From contig JAGATP010000044.1 in assembly GCA_017621155.1 (NCBI GenBank), positions 41,882 to 105,881 on the forward strand: a DNA stretch of 64,000 nt, read 5' to 3'. Positions 8,243 to 15,690 of this stretch are shown here, in pieces. Source of the stretch: Clostridia bacterium. Lineage in GTDB: Bacteria > Bacillota > Clostridia > Christensenellales > Borkfalkiaceae. A model generated the notes under the pieces. That model made no database searches. It was not told the DNA's origin and worked only from the letters and a program-made list of their open reading frames with translations. The translations under genes were made by a program, and so were the position numbers. The first letter of the stretch is position 1. The number at the start of each line of letters is the position of its first letter.

Positions 8243-9094
8243 TTATTTGCCCTCCTTTTTGTAGCAGTTCTGAATGTACTCTTTGAAGGAGAGCTTGCCG
8301 TACTTGTTCTCGGCGACCATGCTCTCGGTCAGCGTCCACTTGGAGAACTTGATGATGGCTTCCTTTCCGTTCTTTTTGAGCTTGTTGATCCAGGCGAGGA
8401 CGGAGAACAAAAAGACGGGCGCACGCTTGATGACGGGCTCTTTTCCCGCTGCGGCGAAGAACATCTTGGCGATCTCCTCGTAGGTGTACGTCTCCGTGCC
8501 GCCGATGTCGTAGGTCACGTTGGTATCGTTTAAGTGAAGAAGAACGTATTCCGCAAGCTCGGTGGTGTCAATGACGTTGGCGGAGACGTCTTCCTTGCCG
8601 AGCAGGGTGACTTCACCCTTCTCGATCATGGGCATGAACACCTTGGCGATGTCGTAGAAATACCCCGTGGGACGGAAGATGACGTAGTCGATGCCGCTCT
8701 CCTTGAGCGCAAGCTCGAATTTGTGCTTGGCGTCGAGCATGGGAACGTCGGGGTTTTTGTCCGCCTTCAGGACGGAGATGTAGGCGAATTTTTTCACGCC
8801 CGCCCGCTTCGCCTCGGCAAGAAGGTTTAAGTTTCCGTTCAAATCGATGTCGTAGTTGGTGACGGTTGCCGAAGTTCTCGTCAGTCCCACCGTGGTGATG
8901 ACGGCGTCCGCCCCTTCGCAAACCCCTTCCAGCTGTTCCTTCTTGGTGACGTCTACCGTTTTGGCGGTAAATCCGTCAAAATCCATTTCGCGCGTCACCA
9001 GGTCGATTGCTACGACTTCGTGACCTTCCTTGACGGCTGCCCGTAAAATGTCGCTTCCGAGCTTTCCGAAAGCGCCTGCCAATACAAGTTTCAT
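8243..9094 (-). CDS. NAD(P)-binding NmrA-like atypical short-chain dehydrogenase
   Basis: 283 residues with an N-terminal Rossmann motif GAFGKLGSDI and the atypical-SDR core (VDVTKKEQLEGVCEGADAVITTVG, KFAYISVLKAD, YVIFRPTGYFYDI). The sequence resembles NmrA-like and divinyl-chlorophyllide-reductase-like proteins. There is no full SDR YxxxK in the usual place, so it may be a sensor or a non-classical reductase. It is the first structural gene after tetR, with AAAGGAGT before the ATG, and directly abuts DUF1295. Confidence 0.82.
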   Translation of the reverse strand: MKLVLAGAFGKLGSDILRAAVKEGHEVVAIDLVTREMDFDGFTAKTVDVTKKEQLEGVCEGADAVITTVGLTRTSATVTNYDIDLNGNLNLLAEAKRAGVKKFAYISVLKADKNPDVPMLDAKHKFELALKESGIDYVIFRPTGYFYDIAKVFMPMIEKGEVTLLGKEDVSANVIDTTELAEYVLLHLNDTNVTYDIGGTETYTYEEIAKMFFAAAGKEPVIKRAPVFLFSVLAWINKLKKNGKEAIIKFSKWTLTESMVAENKYGKLSFKEYIQNCYKKEGK

Positions 9095-9116
9095 AAAAAT
9101 GACTCCTTTAAGGATT

Positions 9117-9629
9117 TTATTTTGTCAAAAGCGACAAGGTCGCTTCCTTCCAAACGGGATAAGAGAGACTGTCGTCCCTCGCAAGGAGAAGCAGCGTCTC
9201 TGCGAGAATGGGGTAAAGTGCCTCGGAAAGAGAGGGGAGAATTTGCTTTAAAAGCGCTCCGACCTGATCCCGAAGGGGGACGTGCCTTTTCTGCAGGGCG
9301 GATTGCACCCCTTTGTCGCTGTAAGAGCTCGCCCAGATCTCTTTGTACTTTTTGCAAAAGCCCTTCAGCGATTCGTAAAAGAAATCGAGCCCTTCGCCTT
9401 TGTTTGCGGCGGGGAGTTTTTTCTCCATGTGCGCGAAGATCGCCGTCCAGTCCTCTAAAATGACGGTCGCTAAAATCATGTCCTTGGACGGGAAATAGTT
9501 GAAAACCGTTCCGTTGGCGATCCCGCAGTGCCGCGCGATCTTTTCGATGGTGGGATTTTCTCCCTTTTTTACGCTTTCTCTGACAAAGGAAAGAATGCTT
9601 TCCCGCACCCCTTCGATGACTTTGGGCAT
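9117..9629 (-). CDS. TetR-family transcriptional regulator
   Basis: 170 residues. The N-terminal helix-turn-helix reads PTIEKIARHCGIANGTVFNYFPSKDMILA, a textbook TetR DNA-binding segment; the C-terminal ligand domain is not recognisable. The ATG at 9629 is chosen because AGGAG precedes it, and because longer versions would translate the operator palindrome. It is the first gene of the minus-strand operon that continues with the SDR, DUF1295, flavoprotein and membrane protein. A palindromic operator just upstream suggests that it represses itself and the operon. The ligand is unknown. Confidence 0.9.
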   Translation of the reverse strand: MPKVIEGVRESILSFVRESVKKGENPTIEKIARHCGIANGTVFNYFPSKDMILATVILEDWTAIFAHMEKKLPAANKGEGLDFFYESLKGFCKKYKEIWASSYSDKGVQSALQKRHVPLRDQVGALLKQILPSLSEALYPILAETLLLLARDDSLSYPVWKEATLSLLTK

Positions 9630-9639
9630 AAAAATCTCC

Positions 9640-9689
9640 TTTATGAATACGTTCATAAAAATTTTATCACAAAATGCCTCGTTTGTCAA
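9640..9689 (-). promoter_or_regulatory. promoter and TetR operator of the redox operon
   Basis: On the minus strand TTGACA (9689-9684) and TAAAAT (9666-9661) are 17 bp apart. Immediately downstream, 9640-9659 is a perfect interrupted palindrome, TTTATGAA-TACG-TTCATAAA, of the size and form TetR dimers bind. It lies between the start of transcription and the tetR ribosome site, so bound TetR would block the polymerase. Confidence 0.8.
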
Positions 9690-9732
9690 CAATTCGAGAA
9701 ATTTTTATCGATTTATCGATTGAAAAATTCGT

Positions 9733-9761
9733 TTGACTTTTTCGTCCTTTTGTGATAAAAT
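9733..9761 (+). promoter_or_regulatory. promoter of the DUF2798 gene
   Basis: TTGACT (9733-9738) and TAAAAT (9756-9761), 17-bp spacing. It is divergent from the TetR promoter. Transcription would begin near 9768 and run through the structured leader. Confidence 0.7.
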
Positions 9762-9788
9762 ACCCTCAAAATTTAAGACGCAAATACG

Positions 9789-9874
9789 ACACAAGTAGTG
9801 CTTTTGCACATAAATCTGATTACGGCAGCGCATTTCCCGCAAGAGATTTATGGCGAGCGACTTGTGTTTTTTTT
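9789..9874 (+). promoter_or_regulatory. structured leader ending in a terminator-like stem
   Basis: The 5' leader folds as a three-way junction. An outer stem ACACAAGT/ACTTGTGT (9789-9796, 9860-9867) closes a small hairpin GTGC-TTTT-GCAC (9798-9809) and a 9-bp stem CATAAATCT/AGATTTATG (9809-9817, 9844-9852) with a 26-base end loop. The outer stem runs straight into eight T residues, and the ribosome site lies just after it. This has the layout of a transcription attenuator or riboswitch. I could not match it to a known class. Confidence 0.55.
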
Positions 9875-9892
9875 GCGAAAAAGGAGTTCTTT

Positions 9893-10429
9893 ATGCCTAG
9901 AAATCAATTTCAAAGAATGATCTTTGCGCTTTTGACGGTGATCGTTACCGTTCATGCCTACGTCTTTTACAGCCTTTACGTCGTCAACGGGCTGAATCTC
10001 GAGGCGATCGACGCACAGGGAGGGGTGCTCATGTTCGGCTCGTTTCTCCCCATCTGGGCGGTCGTTCTCATCGAGTTTGTCTTCGCCTATCTTTTGGAAT
10101 GCGTCATGGGAAGCCCTTGCTCTTTCCGCCTTGCCGCAAAGGTATTCGACCCGAAGACGACCCATCCCGTGATTTTCGAGAGTGCAATCATCTGCGCTAC
10201 GGTGGGGCTGATGTGCCCCGCGATGAGCTTGATCGCCGCCTTTTTGTATTATCCGTATCCCTACATGGCTTTCAACTTTTTCACCCTCCTTGCAAATTGG
10301 CTTCGGCTCGTCTGCTTCAATTTTCCGTTTGCATTCTTTACGCAGCTCTTTTTCATTCAGCCGCTTATCAGGATGCTCTTTCGGCTTCTCTTCCGAAAGG
10401 ATTTGAAGAGGAGAGCGCTTGTTTCATAG
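9893..10429 (+). CDS. DUF2798-family membrane protein
   Basis: 178 residues with four or five hydrophobic helices arranged as two similar halves (QRMIFALLTVIVTVHAYVFY in the first, FESAIICATVGLMCPAMSLI in the second), as expected for tandem DUF2798 units. Function is unknown; the family is small integral membrane proteins. The ATG at 9893 follows AAGGAG; a longer frame upstream overlaps the structured leader and lacks a ribosome site. It is monocistronic, with its own promoter, leader and terminator, and divergent from the TetR operon, whose membrane reductase it may or may not be related to. Confidence 0.75.
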   Translation: MPRNQFQRMIFALLTVIVTVHAYVFYSLYVVNGLNLEAIDAQGGVLMFGSFLPIWAVVLIEFVFAYLLECVMGSPCSFRLAAKVFDPKTTHPVIFESAIICATVGLMCPAMSLIAAFLYYPYPYMAFNFFTLLANWLRLVCFNFPFAFFTQLFFIQPLIRMLFRLLFRKDLKRRALVS

Positions 10430-10440
10430 AGCTTTCAAGG

Positions 10441-10473
10441 AAAGGCGAGTCGGATATCCGATTTGCCTTTTTT
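10441..10473 (+). terminator. intrinsic terminator after DUF2798 gene
   Basis: AAAGGCGAGTCGG pairs with CCGATTTGCCTTT around a 4-base loop and ends in a T run. It shares the GGCGAATCGG-type core with the hairpins at 4107 and 5558. Confidence 0.8.
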
Positions 10474-10553
10474 GTGCGGAACTTCGCTTTGAAAGGGGCG
10501 GCGCGTCTCCATCGTTTTTTTATCCGAATGTTGGAAAAAAAGTCCAAATCTTC

Positions 10554-10582
10554 TTGAAAAATCAAAAAAGATGTGCTATACT
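10554..10582 (+). promoter_or_regulatory. promoter of the Fe-S scaffold/GGGtGRT operon
   Basis: TTGAAA (10554-10559) and TATACT (10577-10582), 17-bp spacing. The leader contains a GC-rich hairpin (CCCC/GGGG, about 10599-10625) ahead of the ribosome site GGAGG at 10637. Confidence 0.65.
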
Positions 10583-10649
10583 GTACGTTGTAGAAATCCG
10601 GAATCCCCGGCTAGGCGGGGTCGGACAAATTATTATGGAGGAATCAATC

Positions 10650-11342
10650 ATGCAATATTCACAAGATGTGCAGAGAATGGTTTGCGTTGCGAAGGGCCCC
10701 AGGCACGAGCCCGCTCCTATTCCCGAAGAGGGCAAATGGGTATTCGCAAAGGAAATCAAGGACATCAACGGCTTTACGCACGGCGTGGGCTGGTGCGCTC
10801 CTCAGCAGGGCGCCTGCAAGCTCTCCCTGAACGTAAAGGGAGGCGTCATTCAGGAAGCGCTCGTCGAGACCATCGGCTGTTCGGGTATGACGCACTCTGC
10901 GGCGATGGCTGCCGAAATTCTGCCCCACAAGACCATTCTGGAAGCGCTCAACACCGACCTCGTATGCGACGCAATCAACACCGCGATGAGAGAGCTTTTC
11001 CTTCAAATCGTCTACGGACGTACCCAGTCCGCCTTCTCCGACGACGGTCTCGTCATCGGTGCAGGTCTTGAAGATCTCGGGAAAGGACTTCGTTCTCAGG
11101 TCGGAACGATGTACGGCACTGCCGAAAAGGGCGTCAGATACCTCGAAATGGCAGAGGGCTACGTCACCCGCCTCGCTCTCGACGAGGACATGCAGGTCAT
11201 CGGATACGAATTCGTCTCCCTCGGCAAGATGACCGACTTCATCAAGAAGGGCATCGAGCCCAACGAGGCTTACAAGAAGGCTATGGGACACTACGGCAGA
11301 TTCGATAACGCGTTCAAGTATATCGATCCCCGCAAAGAGTAA
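10650..11342 (+). CDS. NifU-like iron-sulfur cluster scaffold protein
   Basis: 230 residues related to the NifU/IscU N-terminal scaffold family. The conserved stretch around VETIGCSGMTHSAAMAAEIL carries a cysteine in the position used for cluster binding, and a second conserved cysteine lies in DLVCDAINTAM. The start at 10650 has GGAGG eight bases upstream. The next gene, a GGGtGRT protein, begins 14 bp after the stop behind TAAGGAGG. The two occur together in many anaerobic Bacillota, so they probably act in the same Fe-S or redox process. The exact role is not established. Confidence 0.8.
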   Translation: MQYSQDVQRMVCVAKGPRHEPAPIPEEGKWVFAKEIKDINGFTHGVGWCAPQQGACKLSLNVKGGVIQEALVETIGCSGMTHSAAMAAEILPHKTILEALNTDLVCDAINTAMRELFLQIVYGRTQSAFSDDGLVIGAGLEDLGKGLRSQVGTMYGTAEKGVRYLEMAEGYVTRLALDEDMQVIGYEFVSLGKMTDFIKKGIEPNEAYKKAMGHYGRFDNAFKYIDPRKE

Positions 11343-11356
11343 GGAGGTAGAGAAAG

Positions 11357-12358
11357 ATGGCTTTATTTGAAAGTTATGAAAGAAGAGTAGATAAAATCAT
11401 GGGCGTACTCTCTCAGTACGGCATTTCCTCCATCGAAGAGTGCAGAGACATCTGCCTTGCAAAGGGCATCGATTGCGACAAGATCGTCAGAGGCACGCAG
11501 CCCATCTGCTTCGAGAATGCAGTCTGGGCATACACCGTCGGCGCGGCAATCGCCATCAAGAAAGGCTGCACCAAGGCTGCCGACGCCGCAGCCGCCATCG
11601 GCGAAGGCTTGCAGTCCTTCTGCATTCCCGGTTCCGTCGCAGAAAACCGCAAGGTCGGTCTGGGACACGGAAATTTGGGCAAAATGCTCCTTTCCGAAGA
11701 GACGGAGTGCTTCTGCTTCCTTGCGGGACACGAATCCTTTGCAGCCGCAGAGGGAGCGATTTCCATCGCAATGAACGCGAACAAAGTGCGTCAGCGTCCC
11801 CTTCGCGTCATCTTGAACGGACTTGGCAAGGACGCCGCGATGATCATTTCGAGAATCAACGGCTTCACCTACGTCGAAACCACGTTTGACCCTTACACCG
11901 AGACCGTCTCCGTCGTCTATGAGAAGTCTTATTCCGACGGCCCTCGCGCAAAGGTCAAGTGCTACGGCGCAGATAACGTCCCCGAAGGCGTTGCCATTAT
12001 GAAGAAGGAAAACGTCGGCGTTTCCATCACCGGAAACTCCACCAATCCCACGAGATTCCAGCACCCCGTTGCAGGCACTTATAAAAAGTGGTGCGTGGAG
12101 AACGGCGTGCAGTACTTCTCCGTCGCTTCCGGCGGCGGTACGGGACGGACTCTTCACCCCGACAACATGGCGGCAGGCCCTTCCAGCTACGGCATGACGG
12201 ATACGATGGGAAGAATGCACTCCGACGCACAGTTTGCAGGCTCTTCCTCCGTTCCCGCACACGTTGAAATGATGGGGCTCATCGGTATGGGCAATAACCC
12301 CATGGTCGGTGCTACGGTTGCCGTCGCGGTCGCCGTACAGGAAGCAATGCAGGCGTAA
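11357..12358 (+). CDS. GGGtGRT protein, function unknown
   Basis: 333 residues containing the diagnostic motif FSVASGGGTGRTLHPDNMAAG near residue 255 and the glycine- and methionine-rich segments SSYGMTDTMGRMH and GLIGMGNNPMVGA. It also has conserved cysteines in an N-terminal stretch (IEECRDICLAKGIDCDKI). This is the conserved protein family named after the motif; no biochemical activity is assigned. It shares the operon with the Fe-S scaffold gene and is followed by a strong terminator, which points to a two-gene functional unit. Confidence 0.85.
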   Translation: MALFESYERRVDKIMGVLSQYGISSIEECRDICLAKGIDCDKIVRGTQPICFENAVWAYTVGAAIAIKKGCTKAADAAAAIGEGLQSFCIPGSVAENRKVGLGHGNLGKMLLSEETECFCFLAGHESFAAAEGAISIAMNANKVRQRPLRVILNGLGKDAAMIISRINGFTYVETTFDPYTETVSVVYEKSYSDGPRAKVKCYGADNVPEGVAIMKKENVGVSITGNSTNPTRFQHPVAGTYKKWCVENGVQYFSVASGGGTGRTLHPDNMAAGPSSYGMTDTMGRMHSDAQFAGSSSVPAHVEMMGLIGMGNNPMVGATVAVAVAVQEAMQA

Positions 12359-12379
12359 ATTTTTAAATCGAACGAAAGA

Positions 12380-12412
12380 GGGCGGGTTGATGTGAACCCG
12401 CCCTTGCTTTTG
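12380..12412 (+). terminator. intrinsic terminator after the GGGtGRT gene
   Basis: GGGCGGGTT (12380-12388) pairs with AACCCGCCC (12395-12403), loop of six, then a T-rich tail. Confidence 0.8.
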
Positions 12413-12485
12413 CTTTGAGGGAATCCTTTTTCGGCGTGAATGGCGTTTTGCCTTCGGGAAAGGTGCAAAAGCGCTCGTTTTTTGT

Positions 12486-12514
12486 TTGACAAACGCAAAA
12501 AGGTATATTATAAT
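12486..12514 (+). promoter_or_regulatory. promoter of tyrS leader
   Basis: TTGACA (12486-12491) and TATAAT (12509-12514) with 17-bp spacing, close to consensus. Predicted transcription starts at or a few bases before 12521, which is the first base of the leader peptide ATG, so the leader message is almost leaderless. Confidence 0.8.
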
Positions 12515-12520
12515 AAGATT

Positions 12521-12595
12521 ATGTTGAAACGAAATTCCCACAACTTCATTGCCTACGCCTATTTCTACCGCAGCGATAGAATTGTTTTGGCGTGA
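12521..12595 (+). CDS. tyrosine-rich leader peptide of tyrS (24 aa)
   Basis: A short frame that starts at the predicted transcription start and ends in TGA at 12593-12595. The 24-residue peptide contains the run FIAYAYFYR: three tyrosine codons (12, 14, 16) and two phenylalanines within eight residues. The frame lies directly upstream of a terminator that precedes tyrS, the layout of a ribosome-stalling leader peptide. It has no ribosome site, so it would be initiated on a leaderless message. The peptide itself probably has no job beyond being translated. Existence of the frame is seen; its role is inference. Confidence 0.65.
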   Translation: MLKRNSHNFIAYAYFYRSDRIVLA

Positions 12596-12657
12596 GCAAA
12601 AATGGGATCATCGGAACGAAAATCTTATGGTTTGCTCTCAAAGGCAAGCCTTTTTTT
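12551..12657 (+). promoter_or_regulatory. ribosome-mediated transcription attenuator controlling tyrS
   Basis: Four regions form alternative stems. Region 1 GCCTACGCC (12551-12559, containing a Tyr codon) can pair with region 2 GGCGTGAGC (12589-12597). Region 2, as GAGCAAA (12594-12600), pairs perfectly with region 3 TTTGCTC (12631-12637). Region 3, as GGTTTGC (12629-12635), pairs with region 4 GCAAGCC (12644-12650), followed by seven T residues. Stalling at the Tyr codons would cover region 1, free region 2 and break the terminator, giving tyrS expression when charged tRNA-Tyr is scarce. No T-box motif is present. Confidence 0.65.
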
Positions 12658-12673
12658 ATAAGGAGTATACAGT

Positions 12674-13867
12674 ATGGCAAACGTAATGGACACCCTGCGC
12701 GCCCGGGGATTTATCAAGCAGACCGTCTTTGAGGACGATCTTTACGAACTTTTGGGAAGGGAGAGCGTTCCCTTCTACATCGGATTCGACCCCACGGCAG
12801 ACTCTCTGCACGTCGGTCACTTCATGCAGCTGATCGCCATGAAACATATGCAGGATGCGGGACACAAGCCCATCATTCTCATCGGCGGCGGCACGGCGAT
12901 GGTCGGCGATCCTTCGGGAAGGACGGATCTCCGCTCCATGATGACGAAGGAGACCATTAATCATCACGTCGAGTGCTTCAAGAAACAGATGTCCAGGTTT
13001 ATCGATTTCGAGGGAGAAAACGGAGCAGTCATCGTCAACAACGGCGATTGGCTGTTAAACCTCAACTACATCGATTTTCTCCGCGACATCGGCGCGCACT
13101 TCTCCGTCAACAAGATGCTGACCGCGGAATGCTACAAGGCGAGAATGGAGAAGGGCCTCACCTTCCTCGAATTTAACTATATGCTCATGCAGGCATACGA
13201 CTTTTTGATGCTCTATCACAAGTACGGCTGTCAGCTCGAGCTCGGCGGCGACGATCAGTGGAGCAACATCCTCGCGGGCGCAGATCTCATTCGGAGAAAG
13301 GAGCAAAAGCCCGCTTACGCCATGACTTTTACCCTTCTTACGACCTCCGAAGGCAAAAAGATGGGCAAAACGGCAAAGGGCGCGGTTTGGCTGGACGAAA
13401 ACAAGACGTCTCCCTACGAGTTTTACCAGTATTGGAGAAACACCAACGACGCCGACGTCGAAAAGTGCATGAAGCTTCTCACCTTCCTTCCCTTAGAGGA
13501 GATTTCTTCGCTTACCGCCCATCAGGACGAGAGAATGAATCGCGCAAAGGAAGTGCTCGCCTACGAGCTGACCAAAATGGTGCACGGCGAGGAGAAGGCA
13601 AAGGCTGCCGAGGCGCAGGCAAAGGCGGCGTTCGGCGCGGGGGGCGGGGAGCTTCCCACCGTCTCCGTGGCGAATGCGGCGACCGTCGTGGACGCCATGG
13701 TCGAGGCGAAGCTCTGCAAGTCCAAGGGCGAAGCGCGCAGACTGATCGAACAGGGCGGCGTGACGGTGGACGAGACCAAGGTGACGGACGTCAACATGCC
13801 CCTTCCCGCAAAGGAATTTGTCCTGCATAAGGGCAAGAAAGTGCACGTGAAAATCGTCGTCGGCTGA
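12674..13867 (+). CDS. tyrS: tyrosyl-tRNA synthetase
   Basis: Charges tRNA-Tyr with tyrosine using ATP. 397 residues, the normal length for the TyrS1 type. The class I HIGH-type motif is in DSLHVGH near residue 47, the tyrosine/tRNA pocket in [12 protein letters not shown], and the KMSKS-type motif reads KKMGKT near residue 230. The C-terminal S4 RNA-binding domain ([19 protein letters not shown]) covers the last 70 residues. The ribosome site AAGGAG lies just after the terminator of the leader. A YigZ gene starts 3 bp after the stop and is probably co-transcribed. Confidence 0.97.
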   Translation: MANVMDTLRARGFIKQTVFEDDLYELLGRESVPFYIGFDPTADSLHVGHFMQLIAMKHMQDAGHKPIILIGGGTAMVGDPSGRTDLRSMMTKETINHHVECFKKQMSRFIDFEGENGAVIVNNGDWLLNLNYIDFLRDIGAHFSVNKMLTAECYKARMEKGLTFLEFNYMLMQAYDFLMLYHKYGCQLELGGDDQWSNILAGADLIRRKEQKPAYAMTFTLLTTSEGKKMGKTAKGAVWLDENKTSPYEFYQYWRNTNDADVEKCMKLLTFLPLEEISSLTAHQDERMNRAKEVLAYELTKMVHGEEKAKAAEAQAKAAFGAGGGELPTVSVANAATVVDAMVEAKLCKSKGEARRLIEQGGVTVDETKVTDVNMPLPAKEFVLHKGKKVHVKIVVG

Positions 13868-13869
13868 GT

Positions 13870-14496
13870 ATGCTTTCGGTCAACGGGATTCATAAAAGCG
13901 AACAGACCATCGAAAAGTCCCGCTTTCTCACTTACTCTTCCCACGTGGAAGGGGAGGAGGAAGCAAGGGACTTTATTGCCATGGTGCGGAGCGAGCATCC
14001 GCTTGCTACGCACGTCTGCTACGCCTTTGTCGCCGATAAGCTCGGCAATTTGCAGCGCTTTTCGGACGACGGAGAGCCTTCTGGCACGGCGGGACTCCCC
14101 ATTCTGGACGCCGTGAAAAAGAGCGGACTCTTCGAAACCTGCGTGTGCGTGGTGCGCTACTTCGGGGGAATCAAGCTCGGTGCGGGAGGACTCGTGCGCG
14201 CCTACTCCTCGAGTGCGGCACAAAACATCGCAGGGGCGGAAAAGCGGGATTGGCGGCTCTGCCGCATGCTTTCTTTGACCGTCGGCTACGGGGAATTTGA
14301 CGCCTTGCAGACTTTCCTCTCAAAACAGAATTGCGAGGGGAAGGGGACGGACTATCTCGACCGCGTCACCTGTCAGGTTGCGGTGCGCTCGGAAGAGACG
14401 GAGCGCTTTTGCGCTGCCCTCGTCGATTATCTGAACGGCAAAGTGCAAATTTTCAAAAAAGAGGAATTTTTCTATCCGTTTCCCCTTGCAATGTGA
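13870..14496 (+). CDS. YigZ / IMPACT family protein (UPF0029)
   Basis: 208 residues. The conserved family core is GEPSGTAGLPILDAV followed by VRYFGGIKLGAGGLVRAYSSSA at residues 70-115, with a DUF1949-like ferredoxin-fold domain after it. Bacterial members are of uncertain function, although the eukaryotic relative IMPACT affects translation control. It starts 3 bp after tyrS with no separate promoter, so it should share the attenuator. The promoter of ilvE lies within its last codons. Confidence 0.88.
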   Translation: MLSVNGIHKSEQTIEKSRFLTYSSHVEGEEEARDFIAMVRSEHPLATHVCYAFVADKLGNLQRFSDDGEPSGTAGLPILDAVKKSGLFETCVCVVRYFGGIKLGAGGLVRAYSSSAAQNIAGAEKRDWRLCRMLSLTVGYGEFDALQTFLSKQNCEGKGTDYLDRVTCQVAVRSEETERFCAALVDYLNGKVQIFKKEEFFYPFPLAM

Positions 14497-14514
14497 AATT
14501 GGGTGTGCTATAAT
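14486..14514 (+). promoter_or_regulatory. promoter of ilvE inside the yigZ 3' end
   Basis: TTGCAA (14486-14491) and TATAAT (14509-14514), 17-bp spacing. The -35 box lies inside the last yigZ codons. Confidence 0.7.
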
Positions 14515-14545
14515 ATAGAAAATTTTGATAGAGAGGGTATCATCT

Positions 14546-15604
14546 ATGCAAATTATCAAAAGAGAAGTGTTAAAAGAGAAGCCCGTGTTCGACAACAAAC
14601 TCGGCTTCGGAAGATATTTCACCGATTATATGTTCACGATGAAATACAACGTGGAAGAGGGCTGGCACGACGCAAAGATCGAACCGAACGCCCCCGTGCA
14701 GTTCGATCTTGCCACCACGATTTTCCACTACGCGCAGGGCATTTTCGAGGGAATGAAGGCGTTTAAGCGGGTGGACGGCTCGATCGGCGTGTTCCGTCCC
14801 GGGGAGAATTGGGCGAGAATGAACCGCTCGGCGGAGAGAATGTGCATTCCTCAGTTCCCCGAGGACGTCGTGGAAGAGGGCTTGGAGGAGCTTTTGAAGC
14901 TCGAAAAGGATTGGATTCCCTCTCTTCCCGGCACGGCGCTCTACATCCGTCCCACCATCGTGGCGACGAAGGTCATGCTCGGCGTGCACGCTTCGACCGA
15001 ATACCTCTTCTTCATCATCCTGTCCCCCGTCGGCAGCTATTACGCGCACGGGTTAGAGCCCACCAAGCTCCTCGTCGAGGATTACTACACGCGGGCGACG
15101 GTCGGCGGCACGGGCGAAGCGAAGTGCCTTGGCAACTACGCCTGCTCCATGAAGGCGGGCGAAGAGGCGGAAAAGAAGGGCTTCGATCAGGTGCTCTGGC
15201 TGGACGCGCAGGAGAAAAAGTACGTCGAGGAAGTCGGCTCGATGAATATGTTCTTCGTCATCGACGGCGAGGTCGTCACGCCCGCGCTGGTCGGTTCCAT
15301 TCTCCCCGGCATCACGAGAAAGAGCGCGATCTATCTCTTGCAGCAGAACGGCTATCGGGTGTCCGAGCGCAGAGTTTCCATCGACGAAGTGGTGGAGGCT
15401 TCCCGGTGCGGAAAGCTCGAAGAGGCGTTCGGAACGGGCACGGCGGCGGTCATTTCCCCCGTCGGCGAGTTTGAGTACAAGGGCGAGCGTTTCGTCGTCA
15501 ACGGCGGCAAAATGGGAGAGATCACTTCCTGGCTGTACGACAACATCACCGGAATCCAGTACGGCAAAAAGCCCGACGTTTACGGCTGGGTCAAGAAAAT
15601 TTAA
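14546..15604 (+). CDS. ilvE: branched-chain amino acid aminotransferase
   Basis: PLP enzyme that transaminates leucine, isoleucine and valine with 2-oxoglutarate. 352 residues, class IV fold. The PLP lysine lies in GEAKCLGNYACS near residue 200, with the substrate motif EVGSMNMFFV and the C-terminal cofactor motif EAFGTGTAAVISPVG. This is the longer group II type of IlvE. The ATG at 14546 follows GAGAGGG; further-upstream codons have no site. It is monocistronic, with a promoter and a terminator on either side. Confidence 0.95.
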   Translation: MQIIKREVLKEKPVFDNKLGFGRYFTDYMFTMKYNVEEGWHDAKIEPNAPVQFDLATTIFHYAQGIFEGMKAFKRVDGSIGVFRPGENWARMNRSAERMCIPQFPEDVVEEGLEELLKLEKDWIPSLPGTALYIRPTIVATKVMLGVHASTEYLFFIILSPVGSYYAHGLEPTKLLVEDYYTRATVGGTGEAKCLGNYACSMKAGEEAEKKGFDQVLWLDAQEKKYVEEVGSMNMFFVIDGEVVTPALVGSILPGITRKSAIYLLQQNGYRVSERRVSIDEVVEASRCGKLEEAFGTGTAAVISPVGEFEYKGERFVVNGGKMGEITSWLYDNITGIQYGKKPDVYGWVKKI

Positions 15605-15616
15605 AGCAAAAGAAAG

Positions 15617-15640
15617 AGGCGTCTTCGGACGTCTTTTTTC
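15617..15640 (+). terminator. intrinsic terminator after ilvE
   Basis: AGGCGTC-TTCG-GACGTCT with a UUCG-type loop, followed by six T residues. Confidence 0.8.
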
Positions 15641-15690
15641 ATTTGTAAGCAGAACAGTCCCGCAACAGAATGTTACGGGACTGTAAAACC

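Noticed and set aside
12515..12660. T-box riboswitch before tyrS
   Set aside because: The conserved T-box antiterminator sequence (TGGNACCGCG) is absent and the leader of about 150 nt is too short for stem I plus antiterminator.
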